Shown here piece after piece: positions 9,416 through 18,555 of a stretch of 39,168 bases of DNA (positions are counted from its first letter, which is position 1; each line of letters begins with the position of its first letter). The stretch lies in contig CAJXUB010000015.1 of NCBI GenBank assembly GCA_913061125.1, positions 1 to 39,168 on the forward strand, read 5' to 3'. The DNA comes from an uncultured Flavobacteriaceae bacterium (GTDB lineage: Bacteria; Bacteroidota; Bacteroidia; Flavobacteriales; Flavobacteriaceae). The notes under the pieces are model-generated. The model saw only the letters and a list, made by a program, of their open reading frames with translations. It made no database searches and had not been told where the DNA came from. The translations under genes were made by a program, and so were the position numbers.

Positions 9416-10072
9416 TCAAACGGTCAATTGTTTGAGCTCCGAAATGGTACTGCTTGGATTCTCACTTTTGAAAACAAAGCTTCCAGCCACCAACACGTCG
9501 GCACCGGCATCGTGTAATTGTTTAGCATTGGTAGAAGTCACACCGCCATCAATTTCTATGATGGTCGAGGCTCCTTTCTTAGTGATAAGCCGTTTAAGTT
9601 GTTCAACTTTTTGATAGGTATTTTCAATAAAACTTTGCCCACCAAATCCAGGGTTTACACTCATCAGACAGACCAAATCTAGGTCTAAAATGATATCCTC
9701 TAAAACAGTAATATTAGTATGTGGATTTAAGGCCACACCAGCTTTCATTCCTTCCGATTTTATGGCTTGAATCGTTCTGTGTAAGTGTGTACAGGCCTCG
9801 TAGTGAACGGTTAAAATATTGCTACCCAGTTCAGCGAAGGTTCTAATATATCGATCCGGATCCACTATCATAAGATGGACATCTAGTGTTTTTTTGGCGT
9901 GTTTACTGATGGCCTTCAAAACGGGCATTCCAAAGGATATGTTAGGAACAAAAACCCCGTCCATGATGTCTATATGAAACCAGTCCGCCTCACTAGCATT
10001 GACCATTTCAATGTCGCGTTGTAAATTGGCAAAGTCGGCGGCAAGAATGGAAGGTGCGATTAAAGAACTCAT
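9416..10072 (-). CDS. rpe: Ribulose-phosphate 3-epimerase
   Basis: Interconverts ribulose-5-phosphate and xylulose-5-phosphate in the pentose phosphate pathway. The TIM-barrel protein of 218 residues has IAPSILAADFANL at the N-terminus, FHIDIMDGVFVPN (the metal and catalytic aspartate strand), DVHLMI, VNPGFGGQSFI and EIDGGV, all typical of Rpe. It lies downstream of rpoD on the same strand, but a strong terminator and a separate promoter-like element stand between them. It is therefore probably transcribed on its own. Confidence 0.97.
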   Translation of the reverse strand: MSSLIAPSILAADFANLQRDIEMVNASEADWFHIDIMDGVFVPNISFGMPVLKAISKHAKKTLDVHLMIVDPDRYIRTFAELGSNILTVHYEACTHLHRTIQAIKSEGMKAGVALNPHTNITVLEDIILDLDLVCLMSVNPGFGGQSFIENTYQKVEQLKRLITKKGASTIIEIDGGVTSTNAKQLHDAGADVLVAGSFVFKSENPSSTISELKQLTV

Positions 10073-10090
10073 ATTTAGAATTTATTACAA

Positions 10091-10122
10091 CAAAAATATA
10101 ACAAAAAATAAACCCCCACCAA
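10091..10122 (-). promoter_or_regulatory. Likely rpe promoter
   Basis: On the minus strand, TTG (10120-10122), a 21-base spacer, then TATTTTTG (10091-10098) fit the Bacteroidota consensus TTG-N(17-23)-TAnnTTTG. The start codon is about 18 bases downstream. The -33 part lies within the loop of the rpoD terminator hairpin. Confidence 0.5.
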
Positions 10123-10137
10123 CGGTAGGGGTTTATT
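10101..10137 (-). terminator. rpoD terminator
   Basis: A 10-bp stem (10107-10116 pairing with 10128-10137) is extended inwards, past one mismatch, by three pairs (10118-10120 with 10124-10126). Read on the minus strand it is followed at once by a T-rich run. It stands three bases after the rpoD stop codon. Confidence 0.88.
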
Positions 10138-10139
10138 TG

Positions 10140-11003
10140 TTATCCCAAATATGTTTTTAATATCCGACTTCTGGAGGTATGCTTGAGTCGTCTGATGGCT
10201 TTTTCTTTAATTTGGCGCACTCTTTCTCTTGTTAAATCAAAAGTTTCACCGATTTCTTCCAACGTCATGGGGTGCTGATTACCCAACCCAAAATACAGCC
10301 GAATGACATCGGCTTCTCGCGGGGTTAAAGTCTCCAACGCTCGCTCAATTTCTGTTCGCAACGATTCATGAAGAAGATCTTTGTCCGGATTAGGAGATTC
10401 TCCTGAGCGCAAAACATCGTAGAGGTTAGAATCCTCGCCCTCAACCAATGGTGCGTCCATAGAGACGTGGCGTCCAGAATTTTTCATGGATTCTTTAACA
10501 TCATTGATGGTCATGTCCAATTCTTTGGCAATTTCTTCAGCACTAGGAGGGCGCTCATGCGATTGCTCTAAAAAGGCATACGTTTTATTGATTTTATTAA
10601 TAGAACCAATTTTGTTTAGTGGCAAACGTACTATTCTCGATTGCTCAGCTAAGGCTTGAAGAATCGATTGACGAATCCACCAAACGGCATAAGAAATGAA
10701 TTTAAAACCTCGCGTTTCATCAAAGCGTTGGGCGGCTTTTATTAGTCCCAAATTCCCTTCATTAATCAAATCCGGTAGTGTAAGGCCTTGATTTTGATAT
10801 TGTTTTGCTACTGAAACCACAAAACGCAGGTTGGCTTTGGTTAATTTTTCCAAGGCAATTTGATCGCCAGCTTTAATGCGCTGTGCCAATTCAACTTCTT
10901 CATCGGCTGTAATCAAATCTACTTTTCCAATTTCTTGAAGGTATTTGTCCAAGGAAGCCGTTTCCCTATTGGTAACCTGTTTTGTAATTTTTAGCTGTCT
11001 CAT
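10140..11003 (-). CDS. rpoD: RNA polymerase primary sigma factor (sigma-70)
   Basis: Directs RNA polymerase to housekeeping promoters. The 287-residue form lacks region 1.1 and the long non-conserved insert of E. coli RpoD, as is usual for the Bacteroidota primary sigma. Region 1.2 is [14 protein letters not shown], region 2 contains [16 protein letters not shown] and [17 protein letters not shown] (2.3-2.4), and region 4 ends with [20 protein letters not shown], the helix-turn-helix that reads the distal element. It recognises the TAnnTTTG promoters seen in this window. It sits between pnp and rpe, with its own terminator. No exact -7 match lies directly upstream, so its promoter is unclear. 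Confidence 0.97.
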   Translation of the reverse strand: MRQLKITKQVTNRETASLDKYLQEIGKVDLITADEEVELAQRIKAGDQIALEKLTKANLRFVVSVAKQYQNQGLTLPDLINEGNLGLIKAAQRFDETRGFKFISYAVWWIRQSILQALAEQSRIVRLPLNKIGSINKINKTYAFLEQSHERPPSAEEIAKELDMTINDVKESMKNSGRHVSMDAPLVEGEDSNLYDVLRSGESPNPDKDLLHESLRTEIERALETLTPREADVIRLYFGLGNQHPMTLEEIGETFDLTRERVRQIKEKAIRRLKHTSRSRILKTYLG

Positions 11004-11072
11004 GTGCTGTTATCTTATTAAACTATATTTTGGTATCATTAGGTTATACGTCAGAGTTTAAATAAATGTTAC

Positions 11073-11103
11073 AAAAAAAAGCCATTTTATTTCAAAATGG
11101 CTT
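11073..11103 (-). terminator. pnp terminator
   Basis: A hairpin with stem 11081-11088 / 11094-11101, extended by two A-T pairs, and a 5-base loop. On the minus strand it is followed by eight Ts. It is about 30 bases downstream of the pnp stop codon and isolates rpoD from pnp. Confidence 0.9.
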
Positions 11104-11133
11104 AATTTATGTTGATTTTATTAAAATATAGGA

Positions 11134-13347
11134 CTAATCCCGACGAGGTTTTCTATCATTTCTGCGGTTATCTCGTCCTCTATTATTTGATTTTCGATCT
11201 CTTGGAGGTCGCTCCACAAAACCTTCTGGTTTTGGTAAAATGGCCTTACGTGAAACTTTTTCTTTTCGAGTTCTGGAATCAATTCCAAAGTATTTGACAT
11301 CAAAAATATCTCCCATATTCACCACGTCTGAAACATTTTCTGTACGTTCCCAAGCGAGTTCGCTAACATGAAGCAATACTTCGTTTCCAGGGGCCTCTGT
11401 GTACTCAACAACAGCACCAAAGTCGAGCATTTTGATGACTTTGACTTCGTAAATACTACCTACCTCTGGTTTAAACATGAGTGAATCAATTTTGGCTAAT
11501 ACACCATCAATACCGTCTTGATTGGTTCCAAGAATTTCTACAATTCCTTCTTCGGTAACGGGATCTTCATTGATTACAATAGTCGTTTCTGTTTCCTTTT
11601 GTAGTTCTTGAATGACTTTTCCTCCAGGGCCTATTAGCGCTCCAATAAATTCATTTGGTATAATTCGTGTTACCATTTTTGGTGCATGCGGTTTAACATC
11701 TTCCGCTGGAGCGGCTATGGTATCCGTGAGTTTTTTCAAAATATGAAGACGTCCTTCACGTGCTTGTTTTAGAGCATTCACAAGAATTTCGTACGATAAT
11801 CCTTTGACTTTAATGTCCATTTGACAAGCCGTAATTCCATCGGCAGTCCCTGTCACTTTGAAATCCATATCGCCAAGGTGATCTTCATCCCCTAAAATAT
11901 CGGATAATACAGCGTATTTTCCAGATTCTGTGTCGGTTATAAGCCCCATTGCAATTCCCGATACTGGTTTTTTCAATTGAACACCGGCATCCATCAGAGC
12001 CATCGTTCCAGAGCAAACGGTTGCCATTGACGAGGATCCGTTACTTTCCAATACTTCACTTACTACTCGCACCGTGTATGGGCAATCTTCAGGTACCATA
12101 CCTTTCAAGGCTCGTTGGGCTAGATTACCATGTCCAATTTCTCGTCTTGAAGTTCCACGAATTGGTCGTGCTTCTCCAGTTGAAAAAGGCGGGAAGTTGT
12201 AGTGCAAATAAAAACGTTCTTCTCCTTCGTGAGACGGCATATCAATTTGATTGGCATCTCGAGAAGTTCCGAGGGTTACAGTGGCTAAAGCTTGAGTTTC
12301 TCCACGGGTGAAAATGGAAGAACCATGCGTCGATGGCAAATAATCAACTTCGCACCAAATGGGTCTGATTTCGTCTGTTTGTCTTCCATCCAATCGAAGG
12401 CCTTCATTGAGAGTCAAATCGCGTACAGCGGCTTTTTCTGCTTTGCTATAATATTTGGAAATTAAAGTTCCATACTCTTCTTGCTCTTCCTCTGTAAAAC
12501 TGTCTATTATGGATTCTTTGATTTCTGAAAAAGCAGCACCACGTTCTTTTTTCGAGGACCCTGCTTTGGCAATGGCGTACACCTTGTCGTAGGCCAAATC
12601 GTGAATTTTTTGCTCCAAATCGGCATCTACGCGCTCTGGCTCGTATTCCCGAACCTCTTTTTTGCCGAACGCTTCAGCCAATCGCTCTTGTGCGGCACAT
12701 TGCACTTTAATGGCTTCGTGAGCGAATTTAATCGCTTCTGTCATTTCTTCTTCAGAAATTTCATCCATTTCGCCTTCAACCATCATCACCGATTCGGCAG
12801 AAGCTCCTATCATCATATCAAGGTCAGATTCTGCCAATTGGGCTCTTGTAGGATTAATGACGAACTCGCCATTGACTCGTGCCACTCGTACTTCTGAGAT
12901 GGCACATTCGAATGGGAAATCGGACAGCTGGATGGCGGCCGAAGCGGCCAATCCTGCCATGGCATCTGGCATTACATGCTCATCGTGAGACATCAATTGA
13001 ATCATCACTTGGGTTTCCGAATGATAATCTTTTGGAAATAATGGACGTAACACCCGATCGACCAAACGCATGGTCAAAATCTCGCCGTCACTTGGACGGG
13101 CTTCTCGCTTGAAAAATCCGCCAGGATACCGTCCTGCAGCGGCAAATTTTTCACGATAATCTACCGTAAGGGGTAGAAAATCAACATCAGATGCTTTGTA
13201 GTTGGATACTACGGTGCACAGCAACATGCATTTCCCGGATTGAACAACCACAGAGCCGTGGGCTTGTTTGGCCAGTTTTCCGGTTTCGATGGAAATTTCT
13301 CTTCCATCACCGAGGTCGATGACCTCTCTAAAAACTTTAGGAATCAT
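11134..13347 (-). CDS. pnp: Polyribonucleotide nucleotidyltransferase (PNPase)
   Basis: A phosphorolytic 3'-5' exoribonuclease that degrades mRNA and can add tails. The 737-residue protein has two RNase PH domains: the first contains [21 protein letters not shown], the second [13 protein letters not shown] and the acidic [17 protein letters not shown] domain with [12 protein letters not shown] (about 570-620) and an S1 domain (about 635-705, [13 protein letters not shown]) follow. The C-terminus is a very basic Arg/Asn/Asp-rich tail of about 30 residues, probably for RNA or degradosome contacts. It lies downstream of rpsO, the order found in many bacteria, but with a terminator and a structured leader between them. 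Confidence 0.97.
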   Translation of the reverse strand: MIPKVFREVIDLGDGREISIETGKLAKQAHGSVVVQSGKCMLLCTVVSNYKASDVDFLPLTVDYREKFAAAGRYPGGFFKREARPSDGEILTMRLVDRVLRPLFPKDYHSETQVMIQLMSHDEHVMPDAMAGLAASAAIQLSDFPFECAISEVRVARVNGEFVINPTRAQLAESDLDMMIGASAESVMMVEGEMDEISEEEMTEAIKFAHEAIKVQCAAQERLAEAFGKKEVREYEPERVDADLEQKIHDLAYDKVYAIAKAGSSKKERGAAFSEIKESIIDSFTEEEQEEYGTLISKYYSKAEKAAVRDLTLNEGLRLDGRQTDEIRPIWCEVDYLPSTHGSSIFTRGETQALATVTLGTSRDANQIDMPSHEGEERFYLHYNFPPFSTGEARPIRGTSRREIGHGNLAQRALKGMVPEDCPYTVRVVSEVLESNGSSSMATVCSGTMALMDAGVQLKKPVSGIAMGLITDTESGKYAVLSDILGDEDHLGDMDFKVTGTADGITACQMDIKVKGLSYEILVNALKQAREGRLHILKKLTDTIAAPAEDVKPHAPKMVTRIIPNEFIGALIGPGGKVIQELQKETETTIVINEDPVTEEGIVEILGTNQDGIDGVLAKIDSLMFKPEVGSIYEVKVIKMLDFGAVVEYTEAPGNEVLLHVSELAWERTENVSDVVNMGDIFDVKYFGIDSRTRKEKVSRKAILPKPEGFVERPPRDRKSNNRGRDNRRNDRKPRRD

Positions 13348-13360
13348 ATTTTTTTCTTCT

Positions 13361-13416
13361 AATTAAACATTGGTGTTGTGTTGTTGTGTGTGGTGTGACC
13401 AATGAAAAACTTAATT
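13361..13416 (-). promoter_or_regulatory. Hairpin with A/C-only loop in the pnp 5' leader
   Basis: A 7-bp perfect stem (13368-13374 with 13398-13404) presents a 23-base loop (13375-13397) that on the pnp strand consists only of A and C. An outer 6-bp stem (13361-13366 with 13411-13416) can close the structure. It ends 13 bases before the pnp start codon. Position suggests a role in pnp translation or PNPase self-control, but this is inference. Confidence 0.45.
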
Positions 13417-13454
13417 AGCTTCTTCTATACTATAGGGCGCAAGATACGCATAAA

Positions 13455-13482
13455 ATAAAAAAAGAGGCGGTTTGGCCTCTTT
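13455..13482 (-). terminator. rpsO terminator
   Basis: Stem 13461-13468 pairs with 13475-13482 (8 bp) around a 6-base loop. On the minus strand it is followed by a T-rich run. It stands 14 bases after the rpsO stop codon, ahead of pnp. Some read-through into pnp would be expected, as in other rpsO-pnp loci. Confidence 0.87.
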
Positions 13483-13496
13483 CTTTTTTGTTTTGG

Positions 13497-13766
13497 TTAT
13501 TTTCTTAATCCAAGCTCCTTAATAATTGCACGGTATCGCAAAATATCTTTTTTCATAAGATAATCTAACAACGAGCGACGCTTCCCTACGAGTTTAACCA
13601 ACGAGCGCTCCGTGTTGAAGTCTTTGCGGTTTTGTTTTAAATGCTCTGTAAGGTGGTTAATGCGGTAGGTAAATAGCGCGATTTGGCCTTCGGCAGAGCC
13701 CGTGTCTTGAGCATTTTTTCCGTGTTTTTTAAAGAGATCTTCTTTAACTTTTTGTGTTAGGTACAT
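13497..13766 (-). CDS. rpsO: 30S ribosomal protein S15
   Basis: A primary 16S rRNA-binding protein of the small subunit platform. At 89 residues it has the standard length. TGSAEGQIALFTYRINHLTEHL and DFNTERSLVKLVGKRRSLLDYL are the conserved S15 helices, and the C-terminus RYRAIIKELGLRK is typical. It is followed by its own hairpin terminator and then pnp. An exact -7 element lies 60 bases upstream of the start, which leaves a leader long enough for the self-regulation known for S15 in other bacteria; no pseudoknot was identified here. Confidence 0.98.
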   Translation of the reverse strand: MYLTQKVKEDLFKKHGKNAQDTGSAEGQIALFTYRINHLTEHLKQNRKDFNTERSLVKLVGKRRSLLDYLMKKDILRYRAIIKELGLRK

Positions 13767-13825
13767 GCCAATATTTGTTTAAATAATTTTTATGCTAAAC
13801 AATCCTGTCTCTCAGAATTGAGCGG

Positions 13826-13833
13826 CAAATATA
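13826..13833 (-). promoter_or_regulatory. rpsO promoter -7 element
   Basis: TATATTTG on the minus strand matches TAnnTTTG exactly. The best TTG upstream (13862-13864) is 28 bases away, beyond the usual range. It lies in the 103-base gap between accD and rpsO. Confidence 0.5.
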
Positions 13834-13869
13834 GGGATTTTTGATAAAATAAGTATCAGAACAAAAAAA

Positions 13870-14727
13870 TTATGCTCTTAGGGGCTGATTTAAAATTAAA
13901 TCGATGTATTGATTGACTTTATCTTTTAGGGCGTTCCGATGTGTGATAAAATCCAAAAACCCGTGTTCTAAAACAAATTCTGCGGTTTGGAATCCTTCAG
14001 GGAGTTCTTTTCCCGTGGTATCTCTCACCACTCGTGGTCCTGCAAATCCAATTAGCGCGCCCGGTTCACTGATATTAATGTCTCCCAACATTGCAAATGA
14101 GGCCGTAGTTCCGCCTGTCGTTGGGTCTGTACATAGTGAAATATACGGTATTTTGGCTTCTGCCAGTTGGGCTAATTTTGCAGACGTTTTTGCCAATTGC
14201 ATTAGGGACAATGCGGCTTCCATCATGCGGGCTCCTCCAGATTTTGAGATAATCATGAAAGGGATTTTTTTCGTTAGGGCGTATTCTGCTGCGCGGGCAA
14301 TTTTTTCCCCCACAACGCTTCCCATAGATCCACCAATAAAGCTAAAATCCATACAAGCCACCACCAAATCTTTTCCTTTCGATTTACCAACGGCAGTTCG
14401 TACAGCGTCTTTAAGTTTGGTTTTATCCTGTGCGGCTTTTAAACGATCCGTGTATTTTTTTTTATCGGAAAATTTAAGGGGATCTTTAGACGATAATTTT
14501 ACGTCAAGTTCTTTGAATTTATTTCCGTCAAATAGCATTTGAAAATATTCGGTGCTCCCAATTCGTACGTGGTAGCCGTCTTCGGGACTTACAAAGAAAT
14601 TTTTTTCTAATTCTTCGGTTTCAATAATTTTCCCAGTTGGGGATTTGTACCAAAGTCCCTTTGGGGTATCCCGTTTTGCTTCGGTGGGCGTTTGAATGCC
14701 TTTGTCTGTTCGTTTAAACCAAGCCAT
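13870..14727 (-). CDS. accD: Acetyl-CoA carboxylase, carboxyltransferase subunit beta
   Basis: Forms the carboxyltransferase with AccA, moving CO2 from biotin to acetyl-CoA to give malonyl-CoA for fatty-acid synthesis. The 285-residue protein has the crotonase-like core: [56 protein letters not shown] and IGFAGPRVV. The N-terminus aligns with the zinc-ribbon part of other AccDs, but the four cysteines are gone: the two CxxC sites read KSPTGK (28-33) and VSPEDG (46-51). It follows fbaA by 47 bases and has an own -7-like element. The antisense 209-codon ORF opposite it is judged a shadow. Confidence 0.97.
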   Translation of the reverse strand: MAWFKRTDKGIQTPTEAKRDTPKGLWYKSPTGKIIETEELEKNFFVSPEDGYHVRIGSTEYFQMLFDGNKFKELDVKLSSKDPLKFSDKKKYTDRLKAAQDKTKLKDAVRTAVGKSKGKDLVVACMDFSFIGGSMGSVVGEKIARAAEYALTKKIPFMIISKSGGARMMEAALSLMQLAKTSAKLAQLAEAKIPYISLCTDPTTGGTTASFAMLGDINISEPGALIGFAGPRVVRDTTGKELPEGFQTAEFVLEHGFLDFITHRNALKDKVNQYIDLILNQPLRA

Positions 14728-14755
14728 TGTTATCTAATTGGTTAGATTAAAGTTA

Positions 14756-14763
14756 CAAATTTA
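14756..14763 (-). promoter_or_regulatory. accD promoter -7 element
   Basis: TAAATTTG on the minus strand matches TAnnTTTG and lies 28 bases before the accD start, between fbaA and accD. A TTG occurs 14 bases upstream (14778-14780), slightly closer than usual. Confidence 0.45.
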
Positions 14764-14774
14764 AGGATATTTTT

Positions 14775-15842
14775 TTACAATGTATTGACATTGTTCAGAT
14801 CCTCAAAAGCTTTTTTAAGGCGATCACTAAAGGCCTGCTCACCCAATCGCAACCAACGTCTGGGATCGTAATATTTTTTATTCGGGACATCGTCACCTTC
14901 TGGGTTTCCAATTTGAGCGGCCAAATAATCTTGTTTGGCTTTAAAATCGTCACGAACCCCGGTCATAAAGGCATATTGAAGGTCTGTGTCAATATTCATT
15001 TTAATGACGCCGTAACCAATTGCTTCGCGAATTTCTTCAACACTCGAGCCAGAACCGCCATGGAATACAAAATCAATATGATTGGCTGGCAGATTGTATT
15101 TTTCAGATATAAATTCTTGGGAGTTTTTTAAAATTTTAGGCGTTAATTTAACATTTCCTGGTTTGTACACGCCATGAACATTTCCAAAGGCGGCTGCAAT
15201 GGTAAATTGATCACTGACTTTGCTCAATTCTTCAAACGCATAAGCCACCTCTTCCGGCTGAGTGTACAGCTTTGAGGCATCTACATCGCTATTATCGACA
15301 CCATCTTCTTCACCACCAGTAATTCCCAATTCAATTTCAAGAGTCATTCCCATTTTGGCCATACGCTCGAGGTATTGTTTACAGATTTCAATATTTTCTT
15401 CAATGGGTTCTTCCGAGAGATCAATCATATGAGAACTAAAAAGCGATTTCCCTGTTTCTTCAAAGTGTTTTTCACTGGCATCTAATAAACCGTCGATCCA
15501 CGGCAAAAGTTTTTTGGCACAATGGTCGGTATGAAGAATTACAGGCACGCCATAAGCTTCTGCCATTTGGTGAACGTGCTTTGCACCGGCTATAGATCCT
15601 GCAATGGCTGCTTTTTGGTCTTCGTTGGAAAGGCCTTTTCCAGCATTGAATTGACCTCCACCGTTTGAAAATTGAATAATAACTGGAGAATTTAGGGCTT
15701 TGGCTGTTTCCAACACAGCATTAATGGTATTGGAGCCAATAACATTGACTGCGGGGAGGGCAAATTTTTTGGCTTTTGCCAGCTTAAAAATTTCTTGAAC
15801 TTCTTTACCAGTAGCAACACCTGGTTGGATTGAGTGACTCAT
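14775..15842 (-). CDS. fbaA: Fructose-bisphosphate aldolase, class II
   Basis: A zinc-dependent aldolase that splits fructose-1,6-bisphosphate into glyceraldehyde-3-phosphate and dihydroxyacetone phosphate. The 355-residue sequence follows E. coli FbaA: VIIQFSNGGGQFNAGKG, HTDHCAKKLLPWIDGLL with the catalytic Asp106 and zinc ligand His107, ELGITGGEEDGVDN, NVHGVYKPGNVKL, FVFHGGSGSS and KMNIDTDLQYAF. It lies between tamL and accD on the same strand; the 112-base gap after tamL carries no clear terminator. Confidence 0.97.
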   Translation of the reverse strand: MSHSIQPGVATGKEVQEIFKLAKAKKFALPAVNVIGSNTINAVLETAKALNSPVIIQFSNGGGQFNAGKGLSNEDQKAAIAGSIAGAKHVHQMAEAYGVPVILHTDHCAKKLLPWIDGLLDASEKHFEETGKSLFSSHMIDLSEEPIEENIEICKQYLERMAKMGMTLEIELGITGGEEDGVDNSDVDASKLYTQPEEVAYAFEELSKVSDQFTIAAAFGNVHGVYKPGNVKLTPKILKNSQEFISEKYNLPANHIDFVFHGGSGSSVEEIREAIGYGVIKMNIDTDLQYAFMTGVRDDFKAKQDYLAAQIGNPEGDDVPNKKYYDPRRWLRLGEQAFSDRLKKAFEDLNNVNTL

Positions 15843-15920
15843 GAGGTTGGTTTTAAATTTTTGCTAAAATACTAAAATTAATTCCGTTTCATTAATATTT
15901 TAACACCACTTCTGATTCAA

Positions 15921-15949
15921 TTTGTACGAAAACGTTTGAGGTAATTTTG
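15921..15949 (+). promoter_or_regulatory. Orphan promoter-like element facing the tamL 3' end
   Basis: TTTG (15921-15924), a 17-base spacer and TAATTTTG (15942-15949) on the plus strand fit the Bacteroidota consensus at both positions. Both neighbours, tamL and fbaA, are on the minus strand, so transcription from it would run antisense into the tamL 3' end. Confidence 0.35.
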
Positions 15950-15954
15950 CGCTT

Positions 15955-18510
15955 TTAGAACGGGTAATTTATACCGATATTGTACACCGCATTGCTAAAA
16001 TTAAAATCTTGCAACCAGCGGTTGTTTTTTGGAAGTCGTGGGTTGTAGGCCTTAAACCCAATATCCAATCTCAAAATAAAAAAATCAAAATCGTAGCGCA
16101 ACCCAAGCCCAGCACCAACAGCGATATCCTCCAAAGATCTAAAACTGTCAAACGTCGCTTTGGGATCTTCCACATCATCCAACACATTCCAAATGTTTCC
16201 TGCGTCAATAAAAAAGGCCCCATTAAGATTTCCAAACAAATTGTAGCGGTGCTCCAGGCTCATAGCAAATTTTAAGTTCGCTTCGTTAAATTCGTTGTTA
16301 CTGTCCGAGCGTCCAGGCCCGAGGTTATAGGCCGTCCAAGCCCGGTTGTCATTGGCTCCGCCTGCAAAAAAACTCTTCAAGAAAGGGATGGATGTAGAAT
16401 TTCCGAGCGGCACTGCAATTCCAAAAAAGGTTCTCATGGCCAATACATTGCTTCGGCCCAGGTCCCAGAGCTTGATGTAATCGATTTCAGTTTTGGCAAA
16501 TTGAGAAAAGGCAACGCCATTGATCTCATATTCTCCATTTTGATTCTGATTTAAATCAAACCAATTCGAGGTTGCATTTAATACATTTCCAGCAAGTTCA
16601 AGTTTAAATCGAAAAATCGAAAAATCCGTATCAAATACATTTGCTCTGTTGTCTTTTACGACATTGAAACTGCTGGCCAAAATCAGGTTATTTTGGGTCA
16701 ATCTGTTTTTTCTGTCACGAATATTGACAACGGTCTGAAAATCCTGAGGCGCGTTGGCCAAAAAACTGTTATCCGAACTGGAGAGGGCAATAAAATCATC
16801 GGCTCTATTGATGTTCAACCGATTGGTTCCGTCCTCATTTTCAACCAAATACTCCGCTGGGGTGGGGTAGGAATTTAGGGCAATGGATTCCAATCGGTTG
16901 AACGAATTTTGATACACCGAAAAGTAATTTCCGGGGTTCAAATTTCGTACGAACTGCAGGTTGATCAAATCCAAAGTGTTTGTTACATTTTTTTTGGGAA
17001 ACCAGTTGTAGCGCAAACGCCCGTTAAAGGTTTGTTTGTCCAGTCCAATGTTTTTTTGACCCGTAAAACCTGCTCCCAACTCAGTGGTTGGTGACATGAA
17101 TTTTGGGATAATTTTTTCTGTATTCAACGGAAAAAATACTCTCGGAATATTGAGTTTGATATCGGCACCAATTTCGTTAATGTCAAAAAAACGATCTTCA
17201 GATTTTGCCCCATCTTTGGAAGCTCCAACCGCACCAAGTGCCGAAATTTGGAGCGTTTCGGCCCCTTTAAAAACATTTCTAATTAAAACGCTGCTCGAAA
17301 AGGCCAATCCAATTTTTTGGATATTGCTTTGAGATACATCAAAATCAAATCCTAGGCCGTATCGTTTTTTGGGATTAAGAAAAATATTGGCCGTAAGGGT
17401 GGTGTCTTCCGCATGCTCTACATATTCGATATTAGGGTATTTAAAGGTATTTAATTCATTAAGATAGCGGTAGGTTTGAGATCGGGCCACATCGCTGTAA
17501 ACTTCTCCCTTGTTAATCAAAACTGCGCGTGCAATGGCTTTGGGTTTGTATTTTAAATCTTCAAAATTGTAAAAATTAAATCCCTTGTAAATGGCTGTTT
17601 TTGTGGCTTCGCCTTGACTTCGATTTTCAAAACTGGCATCGGTAAAAATATTGACCGCTTTTATTTTGTAAACTTTAAAAGGACTTTGCGTGGTAGAGTC
17701 TTGCGTTCGGATCAATCGGTTCTGAATATTTAACGAAACATCCACCAAGTGATCCTTTCCTATGGTGTCATTTTCATACCGAACGTAATCTTGAGTAAAG
17801 TGATATACCCCCGAATTTCTAAACTGCTCAGTGATTCTTTGACGTTCTTTTTCAAAATTTAAAATATCAAATTGTTCGCCTTTTTTGACAAATGAATTTG
17901 ATTTAAATGTATTGTACATCGAGTCCAGAACCGGCGTTTCAATTTGAGACCGAACAGCGTCTATGAGGTGTGGGTTCCCGGTGGTGATGTTAAATTTTAG
18001 TGTGGCACGTTTCTGACCAATGGTATCAACAGTGTAACTGACAGATCGATCGAACCATCCTTTGGAAAAATAATACCGCTGCAAGTTTAGTTTCGTTTTA
18101 TTAATTTTCAAAGAATCTAAAATTTCGGGTGCTTCTCCGGTTTTTTTTAACCAACGATTAAAACCAATTGCTGATTTTTTAATTTGGTTGACTTGTTTTT
18201 TAGAAAATTTTTGTTCCAGTCGTTTGCGACGTTTCGGTTTTTTGTCCAACCACGCCTCAACGATGGAATCTTTGTTTGGCCTGGCCAGATTGTAGATGTG
18301 GAGTCTTACAGGAATTCCGAAAACGGTACTGTTCACGTTTTGAAAAGAAAGTTTTGAGAGTGTTTCCGTTTTGGTGGGTTTTCCATTGACTACAAAACTG
18401 TTTTTTGTAAGCAGTAATTCATTTGAATTGACCCGTTTTACAGCATCACATGCAAAGAATGCGAATGGTATAACAGCGAGGATGATAATTTTTTTTAGTG
18501 TTTCTTTCAA
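15955..18510 (-). CDS. tamL: TamL-type outer-membrane assembly lipoprotein (BamA/TamA family)
   Basis: An Omp85-family protein that in the Bacteroidota acts with TamB in outer-membrane biogenesis. The chosen TTG start gives a 20-residue lipoprotein signal ending FFAC (Cys21), rather than the plain signal peptide of BamA. POTRA-like repeats fill roughly the first half (for example LLTKNSFVVNG, RYYFSKGWFDRSVSY, VLINKGEVYS). The C-terminal half is a surface-antigen barrel with FFAGGANDNRAW, GPGRSD, GAFFIDAGNIWN and GAGLGLRYDFDFFILRLDIG. The first in-frame TTG at 18558 falls inside a promoter -7 element, so it is rejected. The order tamL, trmH, porT, ubiE is familiar from flavobacteria. A second BamA-like copy cannot be excluded as its identity, but the lipobox favours TamL. 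Confidence 0.85.
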   Translation of the reverse strand: MKETLKKIIILAVIPFAFFACDAVKRVNSNELLLTKNSFVVNGKPTKTETLSKLSFQNVNSTVFGIPVRLHIYNLARPNKDSIVEAWLDKKPKRRKRLEQKFSKKQVNQIKKSAIGFNRWLKKTGEAPEILDSLKINKTKLNLQRYYFSKGWFDRSVSYTVDTIGQKRATLKFNITTGNPHLIDAVRSQIETPVLDSMYNTFKSNSFVKKGEQFDILNFEKERQRITEQFRNSGVYHFTQDYVRYENDTIGKDHLVDVSLNIQNRLIRTQDSTTQSPFKVYKIKAVNIFTDASFENRSQGEATKTAIYKGFNFYNFEDLKYKPKAIARAVLINKGEVYSDVARSQTYRYLNELNTFKYPNIEYVEHAEDTTLTANIFLNPKKRYGLGFDFDVSQSNIQKIGLAFSSSVLIRNVFKGAETLQISALGAVGASKDGAKSEDRFFDINEIGADIKLNIPRVFFPLNTEKIIPKFMSPTTELGAGFTGQKNIGLDKQTFNGRLRYNWFPKKNVTNTLDLINLQFVRNLNPGNYFSVYQNSFNRLESIALNSYPTPAEYLVENEDGTNRLNINRADDFIALSSSDNSFLANAPQDFQTVVNIRDRKNRLTQNNLILASSFNVVKDNRANVFDTDFSIFRFKLELAGNVLNATSNWFDLNQNQNGEYEINGVAFSQFAKTEIDYIKLWDLGRSNVLAMRTFFGIAVPLGNSTSIPFLKSFFAGGANDNRAWTAYNLGPGRSDSNNEFNEANLKFAMSLEHRYNLFGNLNGAFFIDAGNIWNVLDDVEDPKATFDSFRSLEDIAVGAGLGLRYDFDFFILRLDIGFKAYNPRLPKNNRWLQDFNFSNAVYNIGINYPF

Positions 18511-18555
18511 CAAAACCCAAATAAAATTTAATTTTATTCCTTGAGGAATATTAAT

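Noticed and set aside
13913-14542. A 209-codon plus-strand ORF opposite accD
   Set aside because: It lies wholly antisense to a highly conserved gene, has low-complexity Ser/Ala/Pro composition and no family features; it is a shadow frame.
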